This document shows, in pieces, positions 1 to 12,876 of a DNA stretch of 64,000 nucleotides; within the stretch, counting starts at the first letter, position 1, and every line of letters starts with the position of its first letter. This DNA comes from Phalacrocorax aristotelis (taxonomy: Eukaryota; Chordata; Aves; Suliformes; Phalacrocoracidae), in assembly GCF_949628215.1 (NCBI RefSeq), contig NC_134277.1, positions 60,977,918-61,041,917 on the forward strand, read 5' to 3'. The translations under genes and the position numbers were made by a program. Below the pieces are notes generated by a model. The model did not search any database. It was not told where the DNA came from and saw nothing but the letters and a program-made list of their open reading frames with translations.

Positions 1-2263
1 CTGCTGTACTTAAAGGCTTTTATTCTCAATCGCGGCTTTTATCGTGCTGTCACGATTCGAGACGTGAATGTATTGGTAAAGGAAAACTAGGAGCGCTCCT
101 CCCAGCTAGCCGTATCTGAGGAAGTATTGAATTTGGGGTGCTATAAATAATTTTTGGGGGAAGCAAAACTTTGGCTGGTCCGAAGGTAGTGGGTCATTTC
201 AATTGATTGTTCACAGTCAGTTACAGATTGATCTCCTCGTTCTCTCTTTCCCCCCTTCCCACTACTGCACTCGACTAGTCTTTTGCACCTCAAGCAGACC
301 CCACAGCATGCTTCATCTACCACTCACCAGTCTCTCAGTTTGACTTAGTGCAAGGGAAAGCAGCCAAAAAAGTAAAAAATGAAATTTTAAATTTATAAGA
401 AACCAGTATCTGTTTTCTCAATATCCACACTTCCAGCCAAGTTGTCAATGGTTCAGTTTGCCTGGCGCTGCTTGCAGCCTCCAAACCACAGAACATAATC
501 TGTTAATTTAGATTAGTCTGGTGACATGCCAAAAGCACGGCAGGGTGCTCCTGACAGAGATGACCTTCTGAGACATAACTTGCTACATAAAGCTCAACTG
601 CACCTTATGTGCAGTCTTGAGCTAACTGCGTTAGGATAGCTGAGTGCAATGCTCAATTGCCAGCATCACTCCTGCCTGTCTGGGGGCCAGGGTGACAGAA
701 CAGATGGAGAAGTGCTCAGCCACAAAGTCCCCACAGGCTTCTTGCAGTTCCTGCTCTGCCTTTAGCTGCGTATGAGAGCCAAAATGCCTGCTGACCTTTA
801 CACCTATCTTCCCAGGGCTGTGAGTGGGGAAACGAGCAGGAAGCAAATCACCAGTGTAGTGCCAGTGCCAAATCTGGCTCTACTGTAAGTAAGGGCTTTA
901 ACGAATCAGAAATTGTGGGGGTTTGGAGCTCCAGGGGAAACCCAAGAGCATATCAGGTTTGCATGTGTTTGGAGAAACGGCGAGTTTTTCTGGGAAGGGA
1001 GGATTGATGTATGATCAAAAATCCAGGCTCGGGGAACATGGGCGTCTCATAGGGGAGTGAAAGACTGGTGAATTCAGGGCACTTCTAAGGTAAGGGTGGT
1101 TTGGAGGAAGCCTGGATGGCACAGAGAGCTAGACATGCAACATTTTTTTTAACTTTGAAGTTATAGGCAGAGACCTGTCTGTTCTTCCTCAGAAAAAACA
1201 AAGGATTTCTGAGGAAAATGGAAGTATCTGCAGTAGTTAACTTGCTTTTGAAAACTAACTCCTACTTCTTTATGAATACAAACACATTTATAAATAAATA
1301 CCATTTAGTTAGCACAAATACTTAGAAGTATTGCTAAGTACTTTTGTGAAGCAGTATAAGAACCTCACTTTTGAAAGAATATCTCATCAGATAAAGGCAG
1401 TTTCAGAGCACATCAGAGTAATTCTAAAGGTACCTTTCACCCGTTGATGTATCTCAGATCATCAGGGGTGGTGGGCGAGCAGTTAAAGGTATCAATAGTT
1501 TTGGCATATAAGGAGAAAAGGAGGAGGTGCCAACAGAGTTCAAAATTACTACATAAAGAGTGAACTTGTGTTTTAATGCTGATAAAGAAATAATGCAGAT
1601 TTACAGGGGAGGTGAGGACCAAACCAGAAGATGACATTTCATTCTTTTCAGAAAAAAAAATCTTGTCTTTGGAAATTAAAGTAAGAAGCAACAGCTGATT
1701 AAGTAAGTATTGCACTACAACACTCTATCTATCTTTGGTTTTCCTATGCCTTGGTTTTGTCATCCCTCCTTATGTTCCCCTTCTCACCAGTGCTTTGTTC
1801 TCTGCCATCTCCTCTCCTCTCCTCTTTTCTCCTTGTTTTCAGCTCCATACTTCCTTGCCTCATCCTGAACTCCTTTACAGCCCTTCTCCTTCAGAATTCT
1901 TTCCCCCAAAGCAAGTAGTACAGGGAGGTAATTATCAAACCACTCTTTCTCCCCTCTGCTTAGCTGTACATGCAGGGCTGTGGAGATACACCCTCCAGCT
2001 TCCCCAAGCTATGTGGACCATTGGCTGGGTGGGCAGGGAGCAGCAGCCCCAAACACCAGGTCAAGTAATGGAGTCATTGTCTCTGTCTACACCCTCTTGA
2101 GCAGCCTTGTTCTACCATAATGTGGGTCAGATCTAAGTACTGGGTAAGAAGGACCTGCCCGCCCATTGAACAAGATCAGTAAGCTCATCCTCTCCATCAG
2201 CTATCCAGTAACACTTTGTTTTCTTTCTCTAACCCAAAAAGTTTTCATATCTCTAAACAGATG
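1..2263. other. Unique non-coding sequence
   Basis: No exon, known repeat or RNA gene was recognised. Open frames here are short (at most 121 codons) and do not resemble known proteins. In mammals EZH2 lies downstream of PDIA4 in the same orientation, but none of its coding sequence was seen here. Confidence 0.6.
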
Positions 2264-3346
2264 TAGCAGCAATGACAGCCAGGTGTCCCCCAAAGCTGCT
2301 CTGTCACTCCCCCTCCTTGACTGGACAGGGGAGAGAAAAATATAATGAAAGGCTCGTGGATTGAGATAAGGACAGGGAGAGATGACTCACCAATTACCAT
2401 CATGGGCAAAAAAGACTTTTTTTGGGGGAAAATTAATTTAATTTATTACCAATCAAATCAGAGTAGGATAACAAGAAATAAAAACTCAATCTCAAAATGC
2501 CTTCCTTCACCCCTCCCTTCTTCCTGGATTTAACTTCACACCCAAATTCTCTACCTCCTCCCCACCAGTGGCACAGGGGGACAGGGAATAGGGGTTGCAG
2601 TCAGTTCATCATGTTGTTTGTTCCACTCCTTCCTCCTCAGGGGGAAGATTCCTCACACTCTTCCCCTGCTCCAGCATGGGGTCCCTCCCATGGGAGACCG
2701 TTCTTCACAAACTGCTCCAGTGTGGGTCCCTTCCACAGGGTGCAGTCCTTCAGGAACAGACTGCTCCAGCGTGGGTCCCCCACGGGGTCACAAGTCCTGC
2801 CAGCAAACCTGCTCCAGCCTGGGCTCCTCTCCTTCCACAGGTCCACAGCGCCTGCCAGGAGCCTACTCCAGTGCAGGCTTCCCACAGGGTCATAGCCTCC
2901 GTTGAGCATTCACCTGCTCCAGTGTGGGGTCCTCCACAGGCTGCAGGTGGATATCTGCTCCTCTCTTAACCTCCATGGCCTGCATGGGACAGGCTGCCTC
3001 ACCATGGTCTTCACCATGGGCTGCAGTAGAATCTCTGCTATCGTGCCTGGAGCACCTCCTCACCCTCCTTCTTCACTGACCTTAGTGTCTGCAGGATTGT
3101 TTCTCTCCCATAGTCTCACGCCTCTCTGGCTGCTGTTGTACAGAGTTTTTCTTCCCTTTCTTAAATACATTACCTCAGAGGCACTACCACCGTTGCTGAT
3201 GGGCTTGGCCTTGGCCACCAGTGGGTCCATCTTGGAGCCGGCTGGCATTGGCCCTATCGGACATAGGGGAAGCTTCTAGCAGCTTCTCACAGAGGCCACC
3301 CCTGTAGCCCGACCACTACAAAAACTTTGCCACCAACCTCAATACA
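2264..3346 (-). mobile_element. Avian endogenous-retroviral solo LTR (likely)
   Basis: About 1.08 kb that resembles a common avian LTR-type repeat, read on the minus strand. It begins TGTATTGAGG and carries an AATAAA-type signal (minus strand, near 2440) toward its 3' end. Its middle holds degenerate tandem units built on CTGCTCCAGYGTGGG. A 7-base repeat ACAGATG flanks it (2257-2263 and 3344-3350), partly overlapping the element's end, so the duplication may be only GATG. No gag, pol or env reading frame is associated, hence a solo LTR. Family assignment is from recall and should be checked against Repbase. Confidence 0.65.
2640..2960 (-). repeat. Degenerate ~40-60 bp tandem units inside the LTR
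   Basis: Repeated cores of the type CTGCTCCAGYGTGGGTCC followed by a CACRGGGT box recur about seven times with variable spacing. Because the unit contains no frequent stop codons, overlapping open frames appear in all three forward frames; these are not genes. Confidence 0.7.
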
Positions 3347-3350
3347 GATG

Positions 3351-5245
3351 GATAGAAAGCTAGAGCATTGTCTCAAGAGATGCACATGTAAGCATTTTTA
3401 GGAAGAAAAGGGAAAATTTCTCCTTGACCTTGGGCAGGTGCTATAACCAGTTATAAAAACATGGAGGGTCACACCTCCTACTTAAAGAGAAATTTTTTGG
3501 AGGAACATGTCAGTCAACTGTGTTCCAGAAGGAGTTTTGTGCTGTGGATCACAACAGAGTACCAACATGTTCCCGTGACCTCAAGAAATCTGCCTAAGCC
3601 TGAAAAATAGGTAGCTTTCTGGCCCTTTCCTCAGCATTTCCCGCTGGCTGGAGCTTTACTGCTTCTTACCACCCTGTTTGTTTAGGATCTTGTCTGAGGT
3701 GCTTATTTATCCCATCCAGGAGGATTTTTCCCCTGTAGGTGCATCCCAGATACCAAACTTAAGATTTTTACATTCCACTGCAGGGACCAGTCACCCGATT
3801 TTTAGGTACTGAGCCTTTTACTGGATTTAATAAATTGGGACTTGGGATGAAAAAAAACTTTGTTGCAACCATAATGCTGGGTAGATGCTAGTATTGATTA
3901 TACTAAAATAGCCATAATGCTATTAAGAACTATATCTTCTTATTCTGAAAGGTTAACACTGGATTCCATTTAATAAAGGAGAAAAAAACTTGACCTAGCA
4001 GAAATTAAATGTCATAGACAGCAGAGAACCACAAAATAACCCCTTCTTTCTGGTGGCAAATAAATCCAGCAGTGTATTTGTGAATGCATTTGATGGACTT
4101 GCTTCATAGACTTTGACTTCAGAAACTAAATTTAGCTGTTAGTTTCTTTGCCTATTAGCAGAACACCTCTTGAGTCAGGCAATGTTTATTCATTCTTTTA
4201 TCACCATTAAAAAAATGTGTGCTCTACATTGGTTACTGATTTCAGCTAGTGGTAAGATGAAAACCAGGAAGGTTTCAAATCAAACCAGTTTTGTGGGATG
4301 TTTTTTTTTCCTTTAACTAGAGTAATGCAAGATCTACAATTCCCACTAGACCATCTTCATACTGTTCTTATTCTATGTCTGAGCTGATGCATTTCTCAGA
4401 CTAAATGTTTTCCCAGATTTTCTTGCACTCACATAGTTCTTGATCCATATTTTGTAGCAGCATATATGGGTGATTAGCTGTATTGCCTGTCACTGCCTGT
4501 TATTCACAGTTACATATGTGTAGTGATCTTTACACATTATCCTGATTTCCTCCTTCCTTTCCACACAGTATGTTTTCCATCAACAAGTTAGGCCTGATCT
4601 TTCAAAATGCAGAGTTCCACAGCCAAAAGTATGACATATCCATAGTTCAACAGGATCCCCTCAGTGTTTAAGTACTGTACATCTAATGAAGGTTGACTGT
4701 TCCTACAATTCTCAGCAAACCAGGCTGCACTGTTAGGAAACAAACAAAAATACCTCAAACACTGAATTGCTGGTACCATTGAAGTTGTTGCCACAGCATT
4801 GTGACCAAATAAAGACTTTTTGATCTTTACCTGTTGTTTTGGACAGCTTCCAGTATTTGGAATTGCCACCCTTACATCCACTGCTGTGCTGATATAGAGA
4901 AGACCTGTGCTTCAAAGATCTCTTAATACCGTGGTGAATCTTAGAAGTGAAAGAATGAACACCAAAGCCCACCGTGACTTTTTTTTTTATTTAAAAATGT
5001 GACTTTTGTATTTAAACATTGGCTGGTTGGTCCAAATTAAGGGTGATCTCTCAGGAAAAAAAAATAGGCAGGCAGATTAGTAAGGCCACTTATATTTCAA
5101 TGGACTGGTAAGTACACTAAATACCTCTCTCAATTTGCATCTGCTGTAGTTATGTGCTCTATTACTGCTCCTTCAGGCTCCTTGAAAGCTCTTGAGCAAA
5201 GTTCAACCCACCTGGCACTAGGCCTTCTGTGAAGATATTCTGGTT
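3351..5245. other. Unique non-coding sequence
   Basis: AT-rich sequence with no recognised exon or repeat. The only frames are under 100 codons and without family resemblance. Confidence 0.6.
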
Positions 5246-5510
5246 AGAATCGTAGAATGTCCCGAGTTGGAAGGGACCCACAAGGATATCAAGTCCAACT
5301 CCTGTTCCCACACAGAACAACCCCAAATTCACACCATGTCTCTGAGGGCATTGTCCAAGTGCTTCTTGAATAGCATCAGGCTTGGTGCCATCACTGCCTC
5401 CCTGGGGAGACTGTTCCAGTGCTCCACCACCCTCTGGGTAAAGAACCTTTCTCTAAATATCCAACCTAAACCTCCCCTGGCACATCTTCCTGCCATTCCC
5501 TTGGGTCCTG
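5246..5510 (-). mobile_element. CR1 LINE, 3' tail fragment
   Basis: The reverse complement of a CR1 3' end: it starts with the tail AGAATCGTAGAATG, then GTTGGAAGGGACCC and AAGTCCAACTCC. It is 5'-truncated in the 3' region with no reverse-transcriptase codons of note. The sequence closely matches the small CR1 nested at 48260-48366, so both belong to one subfamily. Confidence 0.9.
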
Positions 5511-5804
5511 GTTGGGAAGGGCTACAGCTTAATTATAAGATAGTGGAGTTTTACTGGCTATCATTTAGTTATATCTTGAGACTGTAAAAGACCAAAACCA
5601 ACTAAAAAAAGCATAGAAGAGGAACCAAAACCCACATTAAAATACATGACTAAAGATTACTGTCCAGAGGCATAAGCAAAATAATATGAAATATTTCACA
5701 TGGTAAGTGAATGCAAAACTGCCTTCCCTACTCAAAGCAGTACCACTTTGAAGAGGCATGTCCCATTTCCTGCATCCTGTGGTTCAGAAATCAATATTAG
5801 CATA

Positions 5805-6903
5805 GCATCAGCAAGGCCTTTGATACTGTCTCCCATAACATCCTCACAGCTAATCTTAGGAAGTGTGGGTTAGATGCGTGGACAGTGAGGTGGATTGAGA
5901 ACTGGCTGAATGGGACAGCACAGAGTCTGGTTGGAGGCCTGTAACTAGTGGTGTTCCCCAGGGGTCTTGCTGTGTCCAGTCCTGTTCAATACGTTCATCA
6001 CTGACCCAGACAAAGGGACAGAGCGTACCCTCAGCAAGTTTGCTGATGATACAAAACTGAGGAGCGGCTGATACACCAGAATGCTGTGCTGCCATCCAAC
6101 GAGACCTGGACAGGCTGGAGAGCTGGGCTGAGGGGAACCTCATGAAATTCAACAAAAGCAAGCATAAGGTCCTGTACCTGGGGATGAACAACGCCATGCA
6201 CCAGTACATGGAAAGTGGCTCTGCTGAGAAGGACCTGGGAGTGCTGGTGGACATTCATGGGAAGTTGACCATGAGCCAGCAATGTGGCCTTGCGGCCAAG
6301 AAGGCCGACAATATCCTGGGGTGCATTAAGAGGAGTGTGGCCAGCAGATCAAGGGAGGTTATCCTCCCCCTCTTCTACACCCTGGTGAGGCCACATCTGG
6401 AATACTGTGTCCAGTTTTGGGCTCCCCAGTCCAAGAAAACAGGGAACTACTGAAGAGAGTCCAGCGGAGAGCTACGAAGATGACCGGGGACAGGAGCATC
6501 TCCCTTATGAGCAAAGGCTGAGACACTTGCATTTGCTCAGCCTGGACAAGAGAAGACTGAGGGGGGAATCTCATCAGTACTTATAAATATCTGAAGGGTG
6601 GTGTCAAGAAGATGGGGCCAGACTTTTCAGTGGAACCCAGTGACAGGACAAAGGGTACAACCTGGAACATGGGAAAACCCACCTGAATATGAGGAAAAAC
6701 TTCTTTCCTTTGAGGGTGACAGCAGTGGCATAGGCTGCCCAGAGAGGCTGAGGAGTCCCCTTCTCTGGAAATATTCAAAACCCACCTGGATGCAATCCTC
6801 TTAAGTGTACATACTCAACCCTGCTCTAGGTGTACATGCTCAACAAGGGGACTGGACAAGATGATCTCTAGAGGTTCCTTCCAACCCCTACTATTCTGCA
6901 ATC
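5805..6903 (+). mobile_element. CR1 LINE, 5'-truncated, RT C-terminal part to 3' end
   Basis: It begins within the reverse-transcriptase palm (AGCAAGGCCTTTGATACTG), continues through the [10 protein letters not shown] and SREVILP motifs, and ends at the tail near CTATTCTGCA. The frame is broken by stops and shifts around 5945, 6060 and 6450, so it is dead. A 7-base repeat ATCAGCA (5807-5813 and 6901-6907) brackets it and may be a target duplication, partly shared with CR1 sequence. Confidence 0.93.
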
Positions 6904-6941
6904 AGCACTTACCAAAGCTTAGGGAGCTTTGGTTGTATTGC

Positions 6942-6963
6942 TTTTTTTTTTTTTTTTTTTTTT
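6942..6963. repeat. Poly(T) run, 22 bases
   Basis: A homopolymer of T 38 bp after the CR1 end. CR1 does not end in poly(A), so it is not this element's tail. It could be an independent microsatellite. Confidence 0.9.
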
Positions 6964-9900
6964 GAAAGAGGTGCCTAGGTTAAATGCAAGTTATTAGCTG
7001 AATAAGGAAATTAAACAGCTGAAAACTTGTGGCCTGATCTTTAAATCACTCAGAATAAATGGTCCTGTCTAGCCTTATTTCTCGACTATGGAAATCTGAG
7101 TTATTGTTTAATTTTTTCTGACCTAGTTTCTGCTGTATCTTCTTTTATTCTGCTTCTACCATTATGAGCAGCAATTTACCAGGCTGTATTGCAAAACCAT
7201 TCTCCCCTGTTGTAGGGCAAAACATACTGAATTTCAGGAAGGCTACTGTAACTTAGACAAAGCAAGTAGAAGGGCATTAGTCAAGAGCAGGATGACAAGC
7301 ATCAGCTTTCACTATGAAGAAACAACTGTCTGTTCAAAACCCCAGCATAAGGAAATCCATCAGAGGACTGGGTTATTGAGAGTGATATGGGTTTTCTTTG
7401 CATGATGGGATTAAATACAGCTTTACCTCCTTTATCTTTTTGTTAATCAAGCCACACACAGTTTAGGATTTGAACAAACAGCACTTCTGAAACTGAAACT
7501 TCCACCTTTCTAATGTAAGGATTCATGGCAATTCACAGAGCAGATCTCTTCCTCTCTATATACAGAAATTAAACTGGTGAATGACCATGTCCTTCCACAC
7601 CCAAGTAGTCTCACCCAGCCTCTGCAAAGACATGATAATTTAGATTTCAGGGTGTGTACAGAGCTTGTCCAGATGTTCAGGAATGGTGCAGAAAGCCATG
7701 CTGCAAAGGGTCAGATAACAGCAGAATTGCTTCATATAAAACCAGCTCTTCATGGCACAGAAACTCCAGCACTAACATTAACATGACATCAGTCTGTGGC
7801 CTCCAAGCATTCACAGCCATTTCTAGAAGAGCTGGCTTCAGCACAGAGCAGTCTCCAAAGAAGCTGAAAGACAACAAGCTGACTGTGAGCTCTGTAGGAA
7901 AACATTTCTCCTACCCATGGATGCATGGCTTCATGCCACCTACCATGGATCCAGGCAGGAAAAGAGGGGGAGACCTCCCTTGACAAACACACTGCAGTGA
8001 TGTGCAGTGATTCCTGCAACACCACTAGCTGAAGTCTCAGAAATGCCTGGCAACTGAAGCAAGGTGCTACAGCATTTCAGTGCTTTTGACTAGGGTTGTC
8101 ACAGATCAAACCACCACACCTGCTCTGCACTGAAAAGGGAGTTTTGCAACTTAAGTACAGCAAACCAAAGCTAAATAGGTTAATACAAATATCAAATACA
8201 AGGCTCTGTACCAGTTTGACTAAGTGGGTTACATTCTTGTTTGCATAGGGCTTGATGTACTCATTACCCCACATCAACAGCTGAATGTACAGACTGCAAT
8301 ACTCAGTCCTCTGATCCTTGTCTGCTTCCAATGCAGGCTGTGACCAAAAAGCCTTTTGGAGCATGGACAGCTTGCAGTGGCTTCTCTTGCCTACCACAAA
8401 GGAAAGGACAAAAGTCTGACCACTACTTCTGAAAAGCCTTTAACCCATATATTCTGATTCATGTTCTACTTTTCAGAAGCCAGTTTCCTCACACAGCCTC
8501 ACGCACAAGAAGAAAGAAACTTTGTGGATTAGTCTCTGGATCTGCAGTGCCTTGCTTGCTACCAACCAAGTCTTGGGCCATACCCAGGCATCACCATAAT
8601 TAACAGTCTTGAAGTATAAAATTGTTTAAGATAGAAAGCAAGTAATAGCCTTGACTGTGGAGAGACATATCCTTTTACTATTATCAATCTTTTCCAGTAC
8701 TAAAGCTAGCACTTAATGCAGTATCAAGATCCTAGGCCAGTATTTACCATCACCCTGAATGTCCCACAGAGAACAGATTAACTCACCCCTCAAGGAGTAC
8801 TGACTGTGCTGGAGTTGCTGCTTACTTCACTCCTTGACCCTTCAGGGAAAGGAAGTGGCCCTGAAGAAGTCTCATGTCTGACTGCTTAAAGATGTACTGC
8901 AGTTTATGGAAGATTTTAGTGTATAGGAAATATTTACACCAGGCCAAGCTCCTTGGACTCTACCTGGGAACTGCCAGTCCTGTGCCAAAGCATGAACTGC
9001 AGGCTTTTTTCTACCTAGATGTATGATCAGAAGTGATGCCCTATGCTCATCCAGCTGTGGGTGACAGCAAGTGAGGGGCTCCCTTGTTCTTTTACACTGC
9101 ATACTGTTTATTTATTTCCTTTTGTAAGAATGGAACACAAAAGCCCATCAGTGGCACTTAGGTAATACTTTAATGGAGTTTAGGATGCTTAGGAATACAT
9201 CCTAGTGCACCAGGAAGGAAAAAGCAGATGTGCATACTGCATTTAATAGCAATTCCAAAAGATGGTATGACCCGTTCGCCTTAAGAGACAATCACATTTA
9301 AATCACTTTTCAGGTAGACAGCTTTAACTGAGGCCTAATGATGCAGCCATCCCGGTTAGTTTCACAAATTTGATGTGATGTTGATAGTACACACAGCAGA
9401 GAATAGGATATTGGAACTAAGGAGAGCAGTTTGCTTTCCAGTATGCCTTTGCCCAAAGCAGAAAGGCAACAGTACCCTCTCATCTTCCTGGGAAGTGATC
9501 AAGATAAATACATCTATTACAGCATACAGATGCCAAGGTGTGTGGCAGAGTCAACAACTCACAGGAAATGCAGCCAGAAAAGACCAATGTAAGGATGTAT
9601 CAATTCCTCATTCCCTTTACTGCTTATATCCCAAACCTATAACCTACCTGAGGTAACGCTGCCTGCTCTTGCGGCTCACAGCTGTCAAGAAATTAAGTTA
9701 GCAATACTAAAACTAGCATATTCTTCTTCCTTATTCAGCTCTGACTAAAGCACTGTGGCTCCAGAACAGAATTCAGGTCTTTGAGCATAGCCCCAAAGTA
9801 ACTGTATACCAGGCTGCCTCCACCTGGAAGGGCAGGGAAAAGAAATCCGGCAGGAGTGCCATGCAAGCACACCTTGGACATTCCCCTGGGCCTTGTGCCT

Positions 9901-12460
9901 TTTATTGCGATGAGGACTCCCAGCAGGCTGGAGAGGTTGTTTTCATCCCAGAGCGGTGTCAGCTCATGCTGGGAGGAAGTCTATAGAAACATTGGCTATG
10001 ACAGTCTACAGCATTGGCAATGACAATGTTAGTAAGTTAGCACTTGCAAGAAGAGAGGGGAGAAACTCATGATCAACTTTTACACTTATTGTCCCAAGAA
10101 GAATGGAGCTTCAGCCCTGACTAGTCCCTACCACCAGCAAAGGTACTTTTCACGCTCCCTTCCACATGTTCCATATTTATCCAAGTCCTCCTGTTGATTA
10201 GGCAACATCTGTTTTGGAATAAATCCCTACAAGCCTGCAACTCCTTAACAAGCAGGAGCAATTTAGTTCCCTGCAGTATTACTCAAGGTTTTTGCTTAGA
10301 AATAGAAACTGAACTACGTTTAAGAACTGATTAAAAAAAACATCTGTGCCTACTTCTTTGAAGAACTGAGTTGATCTCAACTGGCAGACAGGACAGAACT
10401 TGCTACTTGGATTACGTACACTTATGTAAAGCTGAAAAAAGTCACCTCTAATTAAGCTGGTGCTCAGCTAAACCTGATCTCAGTCCTGTTGCCAAAGCAC
10501 AGACATTTAAATCGCAGATCATGGCCTGTGAAGGCTCTACAGAAAAGCTGCAAACAGAAATAGCAAGTGATGGGAAGATAATGCACTTGGTAAGAGTTTT
10601 GTAGGTGAAATACTGCATAAGCTTAACGCATATCTGTACATTTAAAAGACAGTAGAGAAAAAAATCTTCAACTATGAAAAGAGGAGACTGACAATGCCAG
10701 AGCCTGAAGTGAATTATTACACTGCTTTAACACAAAGCAGCAATTGATCTGATACTGAATAGTTGCTTAGCACCTCCTAGCTTTTGCTGATAAACAATGG
10801 GAGCTGAATGGCATTCAAACACACCCCAGTACTCCTGGAGATTTGATACTGTCCCCTTCTTTTGTAATCTGCTGGTGAGTTTTGTTTGCAAGCTTCAGAT
10901 AAATTGTTAAGTAAGAGAAAGCCTTCAAGCAGTCACATACACCTCTGGAAGAACAACTTGATAACAACCCGTGGCTAACAGTGGGAAACTGTCCTCTTAA
11001 GACAGCAGGGAGACATGTCCCTTCAACAGTGATGCAAAGTGCAATACAAAAGCATAGGGATTACACAGCCCCTTGCAGGCCCTTTTGTGTCTTTATACCT
11101 TAACAGCCACCTCCTGGACACGAGTTTACCCTTGTACACAGAAGGCTGCAGAAAAAAGACAGAAGATTGGCAGCAGTTTTAGATTTGCACACCTTCCAAA
11201 AAGTTGAAAACTAATGCAACAAGGAAGGACTGAAGTTGAAAGCTAATGCTGAAGGAATACTGATGATATTGATCTTTTGTAAGACAGAAAACAGTGCTTC
11301 TAGGAGAGAAGCAGTACCCATAAAATGAAATATGTATCAAAACTACCTCAGTGACACTCAAGTCCCACACACCACAGCATCACAGCTCTGAGAAGAGGCA
11401 GAAAATGCTTCTGGAATATGTAAGTCTGCCACCTCAACATGTCCCATAAATTTGTGGATGTATCTAAACTGGGACATTCAAGATCAAGATCCACTTTTAA
11501 ATGCACATACTTCCAAGTAAAGCTTAGAGTGGATGTGATCTTCCTTTATACCTGCAGTAACTGCCACAGAAATAAAGTCCATCAGAAAGTCTTGGTCTGC
11601 TTCCCCAAAAGAAAATCACTATCAAACACTTTCCTCTCTGCAAAAGGAAAGGAAACAGTAACACAGATCTGATACCAGAATCCAAGCATTACCACCCACA
11701 AGATGCTCTTTCCACCACACTCCAACTCCTTCAAAATATACTTGGGAAGACTAAGATATAAATGGGTCAGTACGGACTAGTAAAGAGAGGTAAATTAGAA
11801 AAACTTGCTATTTTAGCATTACCCTCTCTACAGAGGGGCACAAAGCAAAAGCAGACAGGTCTAGAGCACATTTAGTTAACAAGACACCATGTCTTATTTC
11901 AATAGGACTGAACAATTCATTGATACTTTAGAAAACCTCCATTCTTACCCTCAGTAATGAGCAAAGATATAGTCACACGAATAGGTATACAGAAACGTAA
12001 CAGAAGAAAGATTGGCTCAAAACACCCTTCCCCCCAGTAACCATACCAACAAATAAGAGAAAGAAACCTGTTCGGTGTAGGCATTTGGTTTTCCCTCTCT
12101 TTCTGGTAATATCTTTTAACTTTAAAAAAAGAAAAACAAACAAAAAAACAGCAAACAAAAAACCCCAGAAACAACAGAACAGTTGCATTGGAGGCAAAGA
12201 ATCAAGCTTAAGATAGTCACAAAAAATAAAGGATGTATTTTCTCCAAAGATCAAAACCGTAACTAATATAAGACATTCATATTAAAGAAGTTGTTCAGTG
12301 TCCAGAAAAAATTCTGCCGTATAAAAAAAGATACTGCAATTGCTTTACTGCTCAAGGATTTCCTTGCGTAAACTGCTTAATTCTTCTCTCATCAAGGTTT
12401 GTCAGTAACTTGCTTTAACTACATTGTACAAACAATTTTTCTTCACCACCCTCATCTTAT
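6964..12460 (-). other. PDIA4 3' UTR and downstream flank, end not fixed
   Basis: The PDIA4 3' UTR must start at 12460 and run leftward. Candidate polyadenylation signals on the minus strand are AATAAA at 9901-9906 and two overlapping copies at 9107-9116, plus a weak AGTAAA about 120 nt after the stop (near 12340). None can be chosen from sequence alone. No other gene or clear repeat was seen in the rest of the interval. Confidence 0.5.
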
Positions 12461-12876
12461 CTAAAGCTCTTCTTTTGTTCTGGAGAGTTTTGTTGCATGC
12501 TCCTCTATAAATTTGCTCAAATGCTCTAAATCTCTGTCCCCGCCTTCAAATTTAATAGGGTTGTTCTTCTTGTCCCTCGGAGCAAAGTAGATAGTGGGAA
12601 ATCCCTCCACTTTGTAGCGGTCACTCATCACATCGTTGGCAGTAGCATCCATTTTGGCTATGACTAGATTTTTCTCATTCTTGTATTTTTTGCCTAGCTC
12701 GGTATACACTGGTTCTAGTTTCTTGCAGTGTCCACACCATGGGGCATAGAACTCTATAAGAACATCATTTTTTGGATCCATTACTATGGTGTCAAAAGTT
12801 TTACCCACTACCACTTTCACAGGCCCTTTGTTATTTTTTGGCACTGGCTGGGACTTCACAATAGGCTTCAGTTTTC
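12461..12876 (-). CDS. PDIA4: PDIA4 exon 10 (domain a' and KEEL signal)
   Basis: 416 nt including the TAG stop. It encodes [20 protein letters not shown], a full thioredoxin domain in one exon with [16 protein letters not shown] (CGHC 558-561 at 12725-12736), [10 protein letters not shown] with cis-P604, and the end [14 protein letters not shown] is the ER-retrieval signal characteristic of ERp72. Unlike domains a0 and a, no intron interrupts the Trp codon before CGHC. The acceptor is CTTCTAG. Confidence 0.97.

Noticed and set aside
2497-3279. Several overlapping forward frames of 95-132 codons
   Set aside because: They lie within the LTR-type repeat, where the tandem GCTCCAGYGTGGG units leave all frames open.
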